Below the pieces are notes generated by a model that ran no database searches, was not told the origin of the DNA, and saw only the letters and a program-made list of their open reading frames with translations. A stretch of 64,000 nt of DNA from Cyclobacterium sp. 1_MG-2023. Lineage in GTDB: Bacteria > Bacteroidota > Bacteroidia > Cytophagales > Cyclobacteriaceae. Location of the stretch: assembly GCF_030546805.1 (NCBI RefSeq), contig NZ_JAUOPC010000015.1, positions 62,001 through 126,000 of the forward strand, written 5' to 3'. The first letter of the stretch is position 1. Each line of letters opens with the position of its first letter. Positions 26,692-36,559 of this stretch are shown piece after piece. A program made the position numbers and the translations under genes.

Positions 26692-27768
26692 ATGAAAAAC
26701 CAAACCAAAATCATTTTGTCTGTAATTATCCTATTAGTGATAGGGTTTATATTTTTCTATCCAAGAATGGGGCTTTACACTGAAGGAGAGACGACTGGTA
26801 CAGAAAGTGTGTCTGCAGCGGTTCAATCCAATCTTCCGGTTAACGTGATCAAACTGAAGGAAGAATCTCTGGAAAGCAACTTGAATATCACAGGCTCTCT
26901 TATACCCAATGAAATCGTAAACTTAAGGCCTGAAGTGAATGGTTTGGTAGAGAAAATAACTTTTAAGGAAGGGCAGTTTGTGAAAAAAGGCAGTCCTTTA
27001 CTTTATTTAAATGATGACGAGTTAAAAGCCCAATATGACAGGTTAGCGTATACTAAAAAGCTGTATGAAAGTCAGGAAAAAAGGCAAAAGCAATTATTGA
27101 CAAAAGAGGCCATTAGCCAGGAAGAATACGACATAGTCCTTAATCAATACAATACCAATCTTGCAGATTTGCGCTTAATTGAAGCCCAATTAAATAAAAT
27201 GATCATCAGGGCACCCTTTGATGGAGAGTTAGGCTTCAGGCAAATATCAGAAGGAAGTGTTATCGGTACTTCCGATCTTATTGCCACCATTGTCAATGTA
27301 GACCCAATCAAAATAGAATTTTCAATTCCTGAGCGGTATTCCAATGAAATAAAGGTGGGTACAATCATTTATTTCAACTCAAATGTATCAGATGAAGAAG
27401 CAGAAGGTAAGGTTTATGCCATTGAGCCGAATATAGATGCGGCTACCAGAACTTTAAAAATTAGGGCTCAGAGCCCTAACAAAGAAAAGAAATTTCTTCC
27501 GGGAATGTTTGTAAGGGTTCGCTTGGTTTTAGATGAAGTGTCAGATGCCATTCTCGTTCCATCAGAATCTGTAATTCCGGAATTGGAAGGATACAAGGTA
27601 TTTGTGGCCAAGGATGGTGTTATCGAATCCAGAAAGGTGGAGATCGGCCAAAGATCAGACACCAGGGTGCAGCTAGTGGAAGGTGTGGAACCCGGAGAGC
27701 TGGTATTAACCACAGGAGTACTGCAAGCAAAGGATGGAATGTCCGTTGATGTCAACTTAACGAACTGA
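26692..27768 (+). CDS. RND efflux periplasmic adaptor (membrane fusion protein)
   Basis: A 358-residue HlyD/AcrA-type adaptor that links the inner membrane pump to the outer membrane channel. It has one N-terminal membrane anchor (residues about 7-24) and no lipobox. The barrel-sandwich halves flank a short helical hairpin: LRPEVNGLVEKITFKEGQFV (about 83-102) and APFDGELGFRQISEGSVI (about 175-192), the hairpin being the stretch rich in Lys, Gln and Glu between them. A beta-barrel and membrane-proximal domain follow (VPSESVIPELEGYKVFV). It is the first of three genes of one operon with 9 and 1 bases between them. The exported compound is unknown. Confidence 0.93.
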   Translation: MKNQTKIILSVIILLVIGFIFFYPRMGLYTEGETTGTESVSAAVQSNLPVNVIKLKEESLESNLNITGSLIPNEIVNLRPEVNGLVEKITFKEGQFVKKGSPLLYLNDDELKAQYDRLAYTKKLYESQEKRQKQLLTKEAISQEEYDIVLNQYNTNLADLRLIEAQLNKMIIRAPFDGELGFRQISEGSVIGTSDLIATIVNVDPIKIEFSIPERYSNEIKVGTIIYFNSNVSDEEAEGKVYAIEPNIDAATRTLKIRAQSPNKEKKFLPGMFVRVRLVLDEVSDAILVPSESVIPELEGYKVFVAKDGVIESRKVEIGQRSDTRVQLVEGVEPGELVLTTGVLQAKDGMSVDVNLTN

Positions 27769-27777
27769 TAGAATATT

Positions 27778-30700
27778 ATGTCAAGTTTATCTACGATCAG
27801 TATTCGAAGACCCGTATTATCCATAGTGATGTCACTCACTATTTTGATTTTTGGAATCATTGGAATTTCCTTTTTAGGAATCCGAGAATTCCCAAGTGTG
27901 GATCCTCCGGTGGTGAATGTAAGAACTACTTATGTGGGAGCCAATGCGGATGTAATTGAGGCACAGATTACGGAACCTCTGGAAGAAGCCATTAATGGCA
28001 TTTCCGGAATAAAATCCTTGTCTTCCATCAGTAACGATGGGAACAGTAGCATTACGGTGGAATTTGAAATCGGGGCTGATATGGAGGCCGCGGCGAACGA
28101 TGTAAGAGATAAAGTTTCAAGGGCCCAAAGAAACCTTCCTCCCGATACTGATCCCCCTATCGTTTCCAAACAGGATGCAGACACACAGCCCATCGTATTT
28201 TTAAATGTGCAAAGTGATCAACGCAGCTTATTGGAATTGTCTGATATAGCCACAAATATTTTCAAAGAAAGGCTACAGACCATCAACGGTATCAGTGAAA
28301 TAAGAATTTGGGGGGAAAAAGAATATGCCATGCGTTTGCGAATGGATCCTCTGCGAATGGCTTCCTATGGCATTACACCCATAGATGTACTCAACCAAGT
28401 TCAAAGTGAAAATGTAGAACTCCCTACCGGGAAAATTGAAGGGGAATCCATAGAACTTTCGGTAAGGACACGAAGTAGGATGAGTACTTCGGAAGAATTT
28501 AACCGTTTGATTATCAAAGAGGAGTCGAATAACGTGGTGCGTTTTCAGGATATCGGAAATGCAGAGATAGCCCCACTGAATGAAAGGACCGTGCTTAAAA
28601 GAGATGGGGTACCCATGGTGGGGGTGGCTCTGGTTCCTTTGCCTGGATCCAATAGTATTGAAATTATAGATGAATTTTATCGAAGACTGGAATTTATAAA
28701 GAAGGACCTGCCGGAGGATATTCAGCTGGGAATAGGTTTTGACACCACGAAATTTATAAGAAATTCAATCAGCGAGGTGCAACAGACAATTTTTGTGGCC
28801 TTTATGTTGGTGGTGCTTATCATTTTTCTATTTTTAAGAGATTGGCGTACCACCTTTATTCCTGTACTTACCATCCCCATTAGTTTGATAGGTGTGTTTT
28901 TTATCATGTATATGGCAGGGTTTTCCATCAATGTACTGACCTTGCTAGGCATCGTATTGTCCATAGGGCTGGTGGTAGATGATGCCATTGTGGTATTAGA
29001 AAATATTTATACCAAAATTGAAAAAGGAGAAAATCCGGAAACTGCAGCAGAGCAGGGAGCTGAGGAAATATTCTTTGCCGTCATAGCCACGACGGTAGCC
29101 TTGGCAGCAGTTTTTTTACCTGTGATTTTTCTTACAGGCACCACTGGAAGGCTGTTTAGGGAGTTTGGTGTGGTAGTGGCAGGAGCAGTGATCATCTCTT
29201 CTTTTGTGGCCCTTACCATGACACCGATGCTCAGTTCTAAGCTACTGAAGAGAAGAAAAAAGCAAAATTGGTTGTATAATAAAACCGAACCATTCTTTCT
29301 ATGGTTAAACAAGATTTATGTCCAAGCACTTTCCTCTTTTATGAAAATTAAGTGGATGTCTTTTGTTTTGGTAGGGGTAATGGGACTTGGTACCTATTAT
29401 CTTTTTAACAACATCCCTTCCGAACTAGCACCTTTAGAAGACAGAGGGCAAATAAGAATAAATATGGCAGGACCTGAGGGAGCAACTTTTAGCTATATGG
29501 ACCGAATAATTGATGAAATGACTGTGGAACTTTCTGAAATGATTCCTGAGGAAGAAAGGGCAGGGTTAATTTCGGTTACTTCTCCGGGGTTTAGTTCTGC
29601 GAGTACCAATTCAGGTTTTATTAGGTTGGTTTTAAATGATGCAGCAACAAGGGAAAGAAGTCAGCAAGAAATTTTTGATGATGTTGCGGTGTATTTAAAG
29701 AATAAAACGTCCGTTAGGGCTTTTGGGGCACAGGAGCCATCCATTGGGGACAGGAGGGCGGGATTACCCATCCAATATGTTATCCAAGCCCAGACATTGG
29801 AAAAGTTAAAAGAAATTATCCCGGTTTTTATGGATAAAGTAGGGCAAAGTCCTGTTTTTACTTTTCCTGATGTCAATTTAAAATTTACCAAGCCTGAAAT
29901 AGAGGTTGAGATTGATAGGGAGAAAGCCAGAAACATAGGCGTTTCGGTTCAAGAAATTGCCAGAACACTTCAGCTAAGTTATTCCGGCCAGCGATTTGAT
30001 TACTTTATCATGAATGGTAAGCAATATCAAGTAGTTGGAGAAATGCAATTGGAGGATAGAAATGAACCTATAAACCTCAGGATGCTATATGTAAGAAGTG
30101 ATGATGGAGAATTGATTCAAATGGATAATTTGGTCAAGATCAATGAAAGAAGTACTCCACCTCAACTTTACCGCTACAATAGGTTTGTAAGTGCAACGGT
30201 GCAGGCAGGCCTTGCTCCTGGCGAAACAGTAGGTTCCGGACTTGTAGAAATGGACAAAATTGCAGCCGAAGTGTTAGATGAAACCTATACCACTGATGTG
30301 GCGGGATTATCCAAAGAATATAGAGATAGCTCTAGTAGTTTGGTGTTTGCCTTTGTGTTTGCCTTGATATTGATCTACCTCGTTTTATCTGCCCAGTTTG
30401 AAAGTTTTATGGATCCATTGACTATCATGTTTACGGTGCCATTGGCGATTTTTGGGGCCTTATTTTCATTGTGGTTATTTGATTTTACCCTTAATGTGTT
30501 TAGTCAAATAGGAATAATCATGCTCATTGGGTTGGTGACCAAGAATGGGATATTGATTGTGGAATTTGCCAATCAACGAAAAGCCCAAGGGATTCCCATA
30601 TCAGAGGCCATTGAAGGTGCAGCTGCAGCAAGGTTTCGACCTATTTTAATGACCAGTTTATCCACCATTTTGGGGATATTGCCTATAGCTTTGGCTTTGG

Positions 30701-30840
30701 GGGCAGGTTCCGAAGGACGGGTGCCTATGGGTGTGGCTGTAGTAGGAGGGATGTTGCTGGCAACACTGCTTACCTTATTTATTATTCCGGGCATATATAC
30801 TTATTTGACATCTAAAAAAGGAAGATTAGCAAGAGTTTAA
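27778..30840 (+). CDS. RND efflux inner membrane pump
   Basis: A 1,020-residue AcrB/MexB-type proton-driven pump. The two-fold repeat is clear: a membrane segment at the start (residues about 12-32), a porter domain, six membrane segments around 335-535, then a second half of the same plan. The proton relay Asp-Asp pair is in LVVDDAIVVLENIY (about 401-414). The second half carries GLVTKNGILIVEFANQ, as usual for HAE-1 pumps. Trimers form in the inner membrane with the adaptor and TolC partner coded on either side. Substrate range (drugs, detergents, fatty acids) cannot be told from sequence. Confidence 0.95.
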   Translation: MSSLSTISIRRPVLSIVMSLTILIFGIIGISFLGIREFPSVDPPVVNVRTTYVGANADVIEAQITEPLEEAINGISGIKSLSSISNDGNSSITVEFEIGADMEAAANDVRDKVSRAQRNLPPDTDPPIVSKQDADTQPIVFLNVQSDQRSLLELSDIATNIFKERLQTINGISEIRIWGEKEYAMRLRMDPLRMASYGITPIDVLNQVQSENVELPTGKIEGESIELSVRTRSRMSTSEEFNRLIIKEESNNVVRFQDIGNAEIAPLNERTVLKRDGVPMVGVALVPLPGSNSIEIIDEFYRRLEFIKKDLPEDIQLGIGFDTTKFIRNSISEVQQTIFVAFMLVVLIIFLFLRDWRTTFIPVLTIPISLIGVFFIMYMAGFSINVLTLLGIVLSIGLVVDDAIVVLENIYTKIEKGENPETAAEQGAEEIFFAVIATTVALAAVFLPVIFLTGTTGRLFREFGVVVAGAVIISSFVALTMTPMLSSKLLKRRKKQNWLYNKTEPFFLWLNKIYVQALSSFMKIKWMSFVLVGVMGLGTYYLFNNIPSELAPLEDRGQIRINMAGPEGATFSYMDRIIDEMTVELSEMIPEEERAGLISVTSPGFSSASTNSGFIRLVLNDAATRERSQQEIFDDVAVYLKNKTSVRAFGAQEPSIGDRRAGLPIQYVIQAQTLEKLKEIIPVFMDKVGQSPVFTFPDVNLKFTKPEIEVEIDREKARNIGVSVQEIARTLQLSYSGQRFDYFIMNGKQYQVVGEMQLEDRNEPINLRMLYVRSDDGELIQMDNLVKINERSTPPQLYRYNRFVSATVQAGLAPGETVGSGLVEMDKIAAEVLDETYTTDVAGLSKEYRDSSSSLVFAFVFALILIYLVLSAQFESFMDPLTIMFTVPLAIFGALFSLWLFDFTLNVFSQIGIIMLIGLVTKNGILIVEFANQRKAQGIPISEAIEGAAAARFRPILMTSLSTILGILPIALALGAGSEGRVPMGVAVVGGMLLATLLTLFIIPGIYTYLTSKKGRLARV

Positions 30841-30841
30841 T

Positions 30842-32167
30842 ATGAAGAAAATTATATTGCTAGGAATGATGGTGGCCTTCTCCTGCAGATTGTATGGACA
30901 GGAGGACGAATCTTTAACTTTTGAAAAGGCAGTTGAGATTGGATTGGAAAATAACTTTGATGTTAAGATTGCTACCAATCAGGTTTTGCTGGCAGAAAAT
31001 GAGAAAAAACAAGCCGGAAGCCTACTGATGCCAGTGCTTGACTTAAACAATACCAGAATTTATAGAAAGGAAGATACAGAGCAGGCCTTCGTAAGTGATC
31101 CGGAAAATCCAAGGATTATTCCCAATGCCCAAACCAGAAACAATAACTATAGTTTGGTAGCTTTCTATGGTTTTAGGGCAGATGCAGTAGTTGCCTTGCA
31201 ACGATTAGGAAAACTGAAAGAAGTGTCTGAACTGGAGGCCAAGGTAGTGATAGAAAATACCGTTGCCGCCATTGCCACTGCTTATTACAGGTTGGTTCTT
31301 GAGCAACAACGGTTCGAGGTGCTAAAGCACACTTTAAAATTATCTGATGAAAGACTGGAAATTGCCAAAGCACAATATGAATTGGGAAGGGCCTCGAAGA
31401 GAGACTTTTTAGCTGCTCAGGTAGATTACAATGCAGACCTTACGGCACTGGTGTCCCAAGAGCAAGTTATCCAAAACTCAAGGGTCAATTTGAATGAATT
31501 ACTTGCCATAGGCCCGGATAAAAATTTTGTAGTCAATGATACCATCACCATTGAGGATTCCTTTTCCCTTGAAGAATTGAAAGAAAGTGCTTTTGATCAA
31601 AATAAGGGTTTTTTGGCTACTCAAAGAATGGAAAATGTAGCTTATCTTCAATTAAAAGAGTTGAGGGCACAAAGACTGCCGACCATTACCTTAAACGGGT
31701 CTTATATAGACAATACTTTAACTTCAGATGCGGGCTTTTTGCTGAGTAATCAGCAGCAAGGGATTAACTTGGGTGCTACGATAAGCTTAAACTTATTCAG
31801 TGGCTTGGCTTTAAACAAGCGGATTCAGGCCGCTAAGATTCAAATCAACAACCAGAAGCACTTGATAGAGCAATATGAAAATCAAATGTTGTCTGATTTA
31901 CAGCGGACCTTCAATACGTATCAAAATAGTAAGCGGCTTTTGGAGATAGAAAAATTAAATTATGAAGTGGCTGTGGAGAGTTCTGATATTACACTCGACA
32001 GGTTTCGTTTGGGGATCACCAATTATCTTGAGTTTCGGGATGCGCAAGTGAGCAGACTGCAAGCAGAGAGCAGATTGATAGAGTCGCTGTACACAATAAA
32101 AGAGAACGAAATAGAACTAATGCGTCTTTCCGGTAATATTTATTTTGCCAATTTGGAGGAGAATTAA
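30842..32167 (+). CDS. TolC family outer membrane efflux channel
   Basis: A 441-residue outer membrane factor that completes the RND tripartite pump. A signal peptide ends near CRLYGQ (residue 20). Two outer-efflux-protein repeats follow, about 25-215 and 240-430, each made of long coiled-coil helices rich in Gln, Glu and Leu (IGLENNFDVKIATNQVLLAE; then YEVAVESSDITLDRFRLGIT). It starts 1 base after the pump stop codon, so it is almost surely co-translated with it. A 108-base gap to the next gene marks the end of the operon. Confidence 0.92.
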   Translation: MKKIILLGMMVAFSCRLYGQEDESLTFEKAVEIGLENNFDVKIATNQVLLAENEKKQAGSLLMPVLDLNNTRIYRKEDTEQAFVSDPENPRIIPNAQTRNNNYSLVAFYGFRADAVVALQRLGKLKEVSELEAKVVIENTVAAIATAYYRLVLEQQRFEVLKHTLKLSDERLEIAKAQYELGRASKRDFLAAQVDYNADLTALVSQEQVIQNSRVNLNELLAIGPDKNFVVNDTITIEDSFSLEELKESAFDQNKGFLATQRMENVAYLQLKELRAQRLPTITLNGSYIDNTLTSDAGFLLSNQQQGINLGATISLNLFSGLALNKRIQAAKIQINNQKHLIEQYENQMLSDLQRTFNTYQNSKRLLEIEKLNYEVAVESSDITLDRFRLGITNYLEFRDAQVSRLQAESRLIESLYTIKENEIELMRLSGNIYFANLEEN

Positions 32168-32275
32168 CCATAATAATAGCGCTTCAGTGGCTATATTTTG
32201 CGGGGCTAATTTTGGTATATTAAGGATAAAAGCCTATAATTGAAAACACCAAAGCACAATTAGAGTGCCCACTCT

Positions 32276-33676
32276 ATGCCAAAAACCAGGATTTCTTGCC
32301 TTTTATTACTTGTAATTGCCTTCGAATTGACTTCATGCAAGCCAAATGAAGAAGAAAAAAAGGTGCCGGAATATTGGGAGTCTCCTGCTGTTTTAGATTT
32401 TGATGCCATAAAAAAAAGAGGTTTTATTAGAGCGGTTGTAGACAATTCCTCTACTAGCTATTATATCTATAGGGGCCGAACCATGGGCTATGAATTTGAG
32501 TTGCTTCGGAATTTGGCCAACCAACTTGGGGTAAACCTACGGTTAATCGTAAAGCATGATCTTGAAGATGGATTTCGCCTCTTAAATAAAGGGAAAGCAG
32601 ACATTGTTGCCATAAACTTTGAAGTAAATGAGGAGAGAAAAAAGCGAGCCAATTTTACTGCACCGCTAAATAGCATGAAAACAGTGGTGGTGCAGCGTAA
32701 GGATCAATCCCATGTGGACAGCCTAATCCAACTTTCCAATAAAAAGGTTTATATCAAGAAGGGAACAATTTATAAAGAAAGGCTTTCGGTACTTAGTGAT
32801 TCCCTCTCTCTTTCCCTTGCTATAGAGGAAAAGAACACGAGTTTGGAAGATCTGATCAATCAGGTCATTGAAGAGAAAATAGACTATACGGTAGTAGACA
32901 ATGATATTGCATTGGTAAATGCTACCTATAATGATTTGTTAGACGTAAGCCTTACGGTTAGCCAGCCCAATCCTGTGGCTTGGGCCATAAGAAAAAATGC
33001 CCCCCAATTGGAAGCCAAGATCAATGAATGGATAGAGAGAATAGATCGAACTGGTTACAAAGCCATATTGTACCATAAATATTTTCTCAATAAGAAAAAT
33101 AGTTACCACAGGTCCTCTTCAGCCTTTTCTTCTGTTTCCGGGGACAGAATTTCTGCCTATGATGATATTATTAAACAGGGGGCCGATAAGTTGGGCTGGG
33201 ATTGGAGACTATTGGCTGCTTTGGTATATAAAGAAAGCCGCTTTAACCATTCTGCTGTCTCCTATGCCGGAGCAGTAGGGTTGCTTCAACTGATGCCTGT
33301 TACCTTACAACGTTTCGGCGTAAATGACCCAAATAACCCAAACGAGAGTTTAAGGGGAGGGGTCAATTACCTCAAATACCTGGATGGTTTCTGGCTTGAC
33401 CGTGTGCCTGATAACAATGAGCGAATTAAATTTATTTTGGCTTCTTACAATGTAGGGCATGGTCATGTGCAAGACGCTTGGCGCTTGGCTTATAAATATG
33501 GAAAGGACAACAAACGTTGGAAGAATGTTGCTTATTATTTGGAGAGAAAATCCAAACCGGAAGTGTATCGTGACCCATGGGTGAAAAGTGGTTATGCCAA
33601 GGGTCATGTGACGGTTCGCTATGTTCGGGAGGTTTATGGGCTTTATGAATCCTATAAGGTTTTAGTAGCTTCTTAA
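32276..33676 (+). CDS. MltF-like lytic transglycosylase lipoprotein
   Basis: A 466-residue cell-wall enzyme that cleaves the MurNAc-GlcNAc bond and forms 1,6-anhydro ends. A lipoprotein leader has the lipobox LTSC (Cys at about residue 21). Residues about 50-260 are an SBP_bac_3 domain (RGFIRAVVDNSSTSYYIYRG, MGYEFELLRNLANQLGV), which in MltF regulates activity. Residues about 285-440 are the SLT domain: catalytic Glu in ALVYKESRFNHSA, then GAVGLLQLMPVT and ILASYNVGHGHV. Both domains are full length. The stop overlaps the stop of the desaturase on the other strand by 3 bases, so the two genes converge without a spacer. Confidence 0.92.
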   Translation: MPKTRISCLLLLVIAFELTSCKPNEEEKKVPEYWESPAVLDFDAIKKRGFIRAVVDNSSTSYYIYRGRTMGYEFELLRNLANQLGVNLRLIVKHDLEDGFRLLNKGKADIVAINFEVNEERKKRANFTAPLNSMKTVVVQRKDQSHVDSLIQLSNKKVYIKKGTIYKERLSVLSDSLSLSLAIEEKNTSLEDLINQVIEEKIDYTVVDNDIALVNATYNDLLDVSLTVSQPNPVAWAIRKNAPQLEAKINEWIERIDRTGYKAILYHKYFLNKKNSYHRSSSAFSSVSGDRISAYDDIIKQGADKLGWDWRLLAALVYKESRFNHSAVSYAGAVGLLQLMPVTLQRFGVNDPNNPNESLRGGVNYLKYLDGFWLDRVPDNNERIKFILASYNVGHGHVQDAWRLAYKYGKDNKRWKNVAYYLERKSKPEVYRDPWVKSGYAKGHVTVRYVREVYGLYESYKVLVAS

Positions 33677-35142
33677 GCATCAGGGATCATGTCTGCCGTG
33701 ATTTTTGCAGACAATAAGCACAATGGAATCCCTCCGCCGGGGTGAACACTTCCCCCACAAAAATACAATTTCTTAATTTTTGAACTATAATTTGGGTGTC
33801 TTAAAAAAGCCGCGTAACGGTTGTTGGAGCTGTTGCCGTACAAGGCTCCATTTGCTGACGAAGTTTTAGTGGCTATCCCAATGGGATCTAAAATTTGCTC
33901 TGCATCGATCAGCGGCTCAATATTCGTATTTAGGGTAGCATTTATTTTTCTAATAATGGCTTTTCGGGCTTTGGCTTTTAAACTTTCCCAATCTTGGCCT
34001 TGATCGTTAGGGACGTTGATCATGGTGAACCAGTTCATGGCTCCTTTAGGAGCATCATTTTCTTTATGAATGGAGGTGATGTTGATATACACAGTAGGAT
34101 CATCATCGATATCTTTATCTTCAAAAATAGCTTTAAATTCCTTTTCATAATCCTTGCTAAATAGAATGTTGTGGAGGTCAAGTTCAGGAAAAACCTTATT
34201 AATACCCCAATAAAAAATCAAAGCAGAGCTTGATTTAGGTTGTTTTAATAATCGTTTGGGCTGTTCTTCCTCCTTTAGTATGGTTTTATAGGCCGTTACC
34301 ATGTCCATATTGTTAAGAATATAATCGGCTTTATAAGACTTGCCTCCGGCTAGTATACCAAAGGCTACCTTATTCTTGACAAGAACCTTATCCACGGCCA
34401 TGTTAAAGTGAAAATTCACACCCAATTGCTTTGCGAGCTTGTAAAGGCTGGTAGTAATGGCATGCATCCCTTCTGTAGGGAAGAATGCTCCCTTATTGAA
34501 TTCAAGGTGTGGAATAATATTTAAAGTGGCCGGAGTTTGGTAAGGATTTGATCCGTTATAGGTTGCGTACCTGTTAAAGAGCTGAACCAGTTTAGGGTGT
34601 TTGAATTGCCTGTGATTGGCCTGATCCACGGTGTTAAAAAGACCAAACTTTCCTATTCTAAAATAAGAAGCCAAGGCTTTTTTGTTAAGCCAAGTACTCC
34701 ACTTGTGCAAAGACCTATGCATGAACAAAGGGGCGAGGTATTTGTAAATATAGGCTGATTTATCAAGTGCTTTTTTGATGTTTTCGGGTTTCTCTCCAAG
34801 TTGAAACTCCACTTCTTTAGTGAATTTATCCAAATCAGAATAAGCACTTAGCCTTGCTCCATCTTCCCAGAAATAATTACAATTGATTTCAAGCTTTTTA
34901 TATCGAAAAAAATCTTCCGTTTTTAAGCCTGCTAAAGCAAACAGTTCTTCCATTTGCTCAGGTAAAGTAAATAGGGATGGGCCTGCATCAAAACGGTAAC
35001 CTGCAATATTGATTTCGGTCAATTTTCCGCCGGGATAAGGATTGGCCTCAAATACATTTACTTGATATCCCTTTAGGCTTAATCGAATTGAAGCTGCCAA
35101 GCCAGCAATGCCTGCCCCTATTATAATTACTTTTTTATCCAT
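33673..35142 (-). CDS. CrtD-like carotenoid desaturase (FAD-dependent)
   Basis: A 489-residue flavoprotein of the phytoene desaturase family. The FAD motif VIIIGAGIAGLAASIRLSLK is at residues 5-24, followed by the Glu of VFEANPYPGGKL that holds the adenosine ribose and by DAGPSLFTLPE. The C-terminal part has the matching flavin site, FCGGSVHPGGGIPLCLLSAK. Length and motif set suit 1-hydroxycarotenoid 3,4-desaturase (CrtD) of Bacteroidota; a CrtI or related desaturase is the alternative. Another desaturase of this family, most likely CrtI, begins at 63527, so pigment genes are split over about 28 kb. It is transcribed alone. Confidence 0.78.
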   Translation of the reverse strand: MDKKVIIIGAGIAGLAASIRLSLKGYQVNVFEANPYPGGKLTEINIAGYRFDAGPSLFTLPEQMEELFALAGLKTEDFFRYKKLEINCNYFWEDGARLSAYSDLDKFTKEVEFQLGEKPENIKKALDKSAYIYKYLAPLFMHRSLHKWSTWLNKKALASYFRIGKFGLFNTVDQANHRQFKHPKLVQLFNRYATYNGSNPYQTPATLNIIPHLEFNKGAFFPTEGMHAITTSLYKLAKQLGVNFHFNMAVDKVLVKNKVAFGILAGGKSYKADYILNNMDMVTAYKTILKEEEQPKRLLKQPKSSSALIFYWGINKVFPELDLHNILFSKDYEKEFKAIFEDKDIDDDPTVYINITSIHKENDAPKGAMNWFTMINVPNDQGQDWESLKAKARKAIIRKINATLNTNIEPLIDAEQILDPIGIATKTSSANGALYGNSSNNRYAAFLRHPNYSSKIKKLYFCGGSVHPGGGIPLCLLSAKITADMIPDA

Positions 35143-35217
35143 TCATTTATATTATTTCCACTGTGTTCAGGTGGTTTTTTGTTACCAATTGCCAATTTAT
35201 TCAATTGTAACTTATAA

Positions 35218-35247
35218 AAGCAGTCTTTGTTATCAAAAAGACTGCTT
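35218..35247 (-). terminator. terminator of the FrnE-like gene
   Basis: Stem AAGCAGTCTTT / AAAGACTGCTT (35218-35228 with 35237-35247). Read on the minus strand it is followed by TTTTAT. It lies 44 bases after the end of the FrnE-like gene and before the desaturase start. Confidence 0.75.
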
Positions 35248-35290
35248 GAAAGGATGGATTCTGTAGCAAATAAAACTCAGTGCTTTGGGT

Positions 35291-35953
35291 TTAAATATCA
35301 CCTTCAGCTTGGAGGCTCTCTTCCTGCCATTCCATAAAGGATTGATTGATTGCTTCAGCAAAAACTTTGGTGTCTTGGGCTCCACTAATCCCGTATTTTC
35401 GGTTGAACACAAAAAATGGCACTCCTTGAATCCCCAATTGCTTAGATTCTAAAATATCCCTTTTTACCTCTTCTGAAAAGGTCTCGGTTTTTATGGTTTC
35501 TTCAACATTGGTAAGGCCAACCTCATTGGATAAGTTGGTTAAAACACCAATGTCATCTATGTTTTTTTCTTCTATAAAGTAAGCTTTAAGCAAGCGCTCT
35601 TTCATTGCTTGTTGCTTTCCTTGGCTCAAAGCAAGCTGTAAAATTCTGTGGCTTCTGAAAGTGTTTGCGACTACCGCATTTTTCATTTGAAAACCCAACC
35701 CTTCTAAGGCGGCCTGATCAGTAACATACTGGGTCATCTCAGTGGCTTTGTCCAGAGAAATGCCTTTGCTTTCAGAAAGGTATTGTTCCACAGATTTATT
35801 GTTGTCTGTTTGGATATCGGGGTTTAATTGAAAACTTCGGTAAATTACTTCAATCTGATCTTTATGGCTGAAACCAGCCAAGGCTTTTTCAAATCTACGT
35901 TTACCGATATAGCAAAATGGACAAACCACATCACTCCATATTTCAACTTTCAT
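35291..35953 (-). CDS. DsbA-family oxidoreductase, FrnE-like
   Basis: A thioredoxin-fold protein of about 220 residues in the FrnE/2-hydroxychromene-2-carboxylate isomerase branch of the DsbA family. The start is WSDVVCPFCYIGKRRFEKAL, with the CPFC redox motif at about residues 11-14, and the late part has QGVPFFVFNRKYGISGAQ, with the cis-proline loop before FFVF. The helical insert between them is full length. There is no signal peptide, so it acts in the cytoplasm, as FrnE does in stress tolerance. I prefer the ATG at 35953 (MKVEIW), where homologues start; an ATG four codons upstream (35965) is possible. Confidence 0.88.
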   Translation of the reverse strand: MKVEIWSDVVCPFCYIGKRRFEKALAGFSHKDQIEVIYRSFQLNPDIQTDNNKSVEQYLSESKGISLDKATEMTQYVTDQAALEGLGFQMKNAVVANTFRSHRILQLALSQGKQQAMKERLLKAYFIEEKNIDDIGVLTNLSNEVGLTNVEETIKTETFSEEVKRDILESKQLGIQGVPFFVFNRKYGISGAQDTKVFAEAINQSFMEWQEESLQAEGDI

Positions 35954-36214
35954 ATTTTTTCGCATGATAATGTTTTATTCATCCGCAATTTTTGAGGATG
36001 CTGTAATTTCCCTACAACACTTTTAGTTTAACTTCGGTTCTGGGGTTGTTAATATTTATTTCAGGAGAATTTATTTTTCTTTGTAGTTGAATAAACTATC
36101 CTCCATTTGTTAGTCTTTCTACAAGAAGCGGAATTTTCTGCAAGGTTTTTGCTTTAAAAAATAGTAACTTGACTATCCCATTTAATAAATTGTTAATTCA
36201 ACCTCTATGTTTGT

Positions 36215-36559
36215 ATGAATGAGATCATTACAACGATAAAAAAATTAATAGAAGTAAGGGTAAACATCATTAAAGCTGAAATAACTGAACAAATTAGTTC
36301 TGTTGTGGCTAGAGTAGCTGCCATAGTGCTAATGATTATTTCCGCTTCTTTTATTTTACTTTTTGGAAGTATTGCATTGGCGTTTTACTTCAGTGAGTTA
36401 TTTGGAAGCAGTTCCATTGGGTTTTTGATGGTAACGGGCATTTACACTTTTATATTTTTGTTATTGTATCTTTTGAGAAATGCAGGGGGCTTTCAGAGCA
36501 TACTTAAAAATTCTCTTTTCAGGTATGTTTTCTTATTTAAAGGTAGAAAAGAAGAATGA
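36215..36559 (+). CDS. phage-holin-superfamily-like small membrane protein
   Basis: A 114-residue inner membrane protein. Residues 1-30 form an amphipathic helix (KKLIEVRVNIIKAEITEQIS), and two strong membrane helices follow at about 33-56 and 65-88, then a basic tail (LFKGRKEE). This plan matches the small proteins annotated as phage holin family or YqjE-like in many bacteria; despite the name they are usually not phage genes and no phage genes are near. It overlaps the next gene by ATGA. TATGTTTG lies just before the ATG, too close to be a normal promoter box unless the mRNA is leaderless. Confidence 0.65.
   Translation: MNEIITTIKKLIEVRVNIIKAEITEQISSVVARVAAIVLMIISASFILLFGSIALAFYFSELFGSSSIGFLMVTGIYTFIFLLLYLLRNAGGFQSILKNSLFRYVFLFKGRKEE

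Noticed and set aside
36206-36213. TATGTTTG box just before the holin-like gene
   Set aside because: It would put the transcript start at or inside the start codon and has no upstream TTTG box at a fitting distance.
36215-36559. Prophage remnant, from the holin-like annotation
   Set aside because: No other phage gene lies near; such small membrane proteins are common in chromosomes and this one belongs to a GGGP synthase unit.
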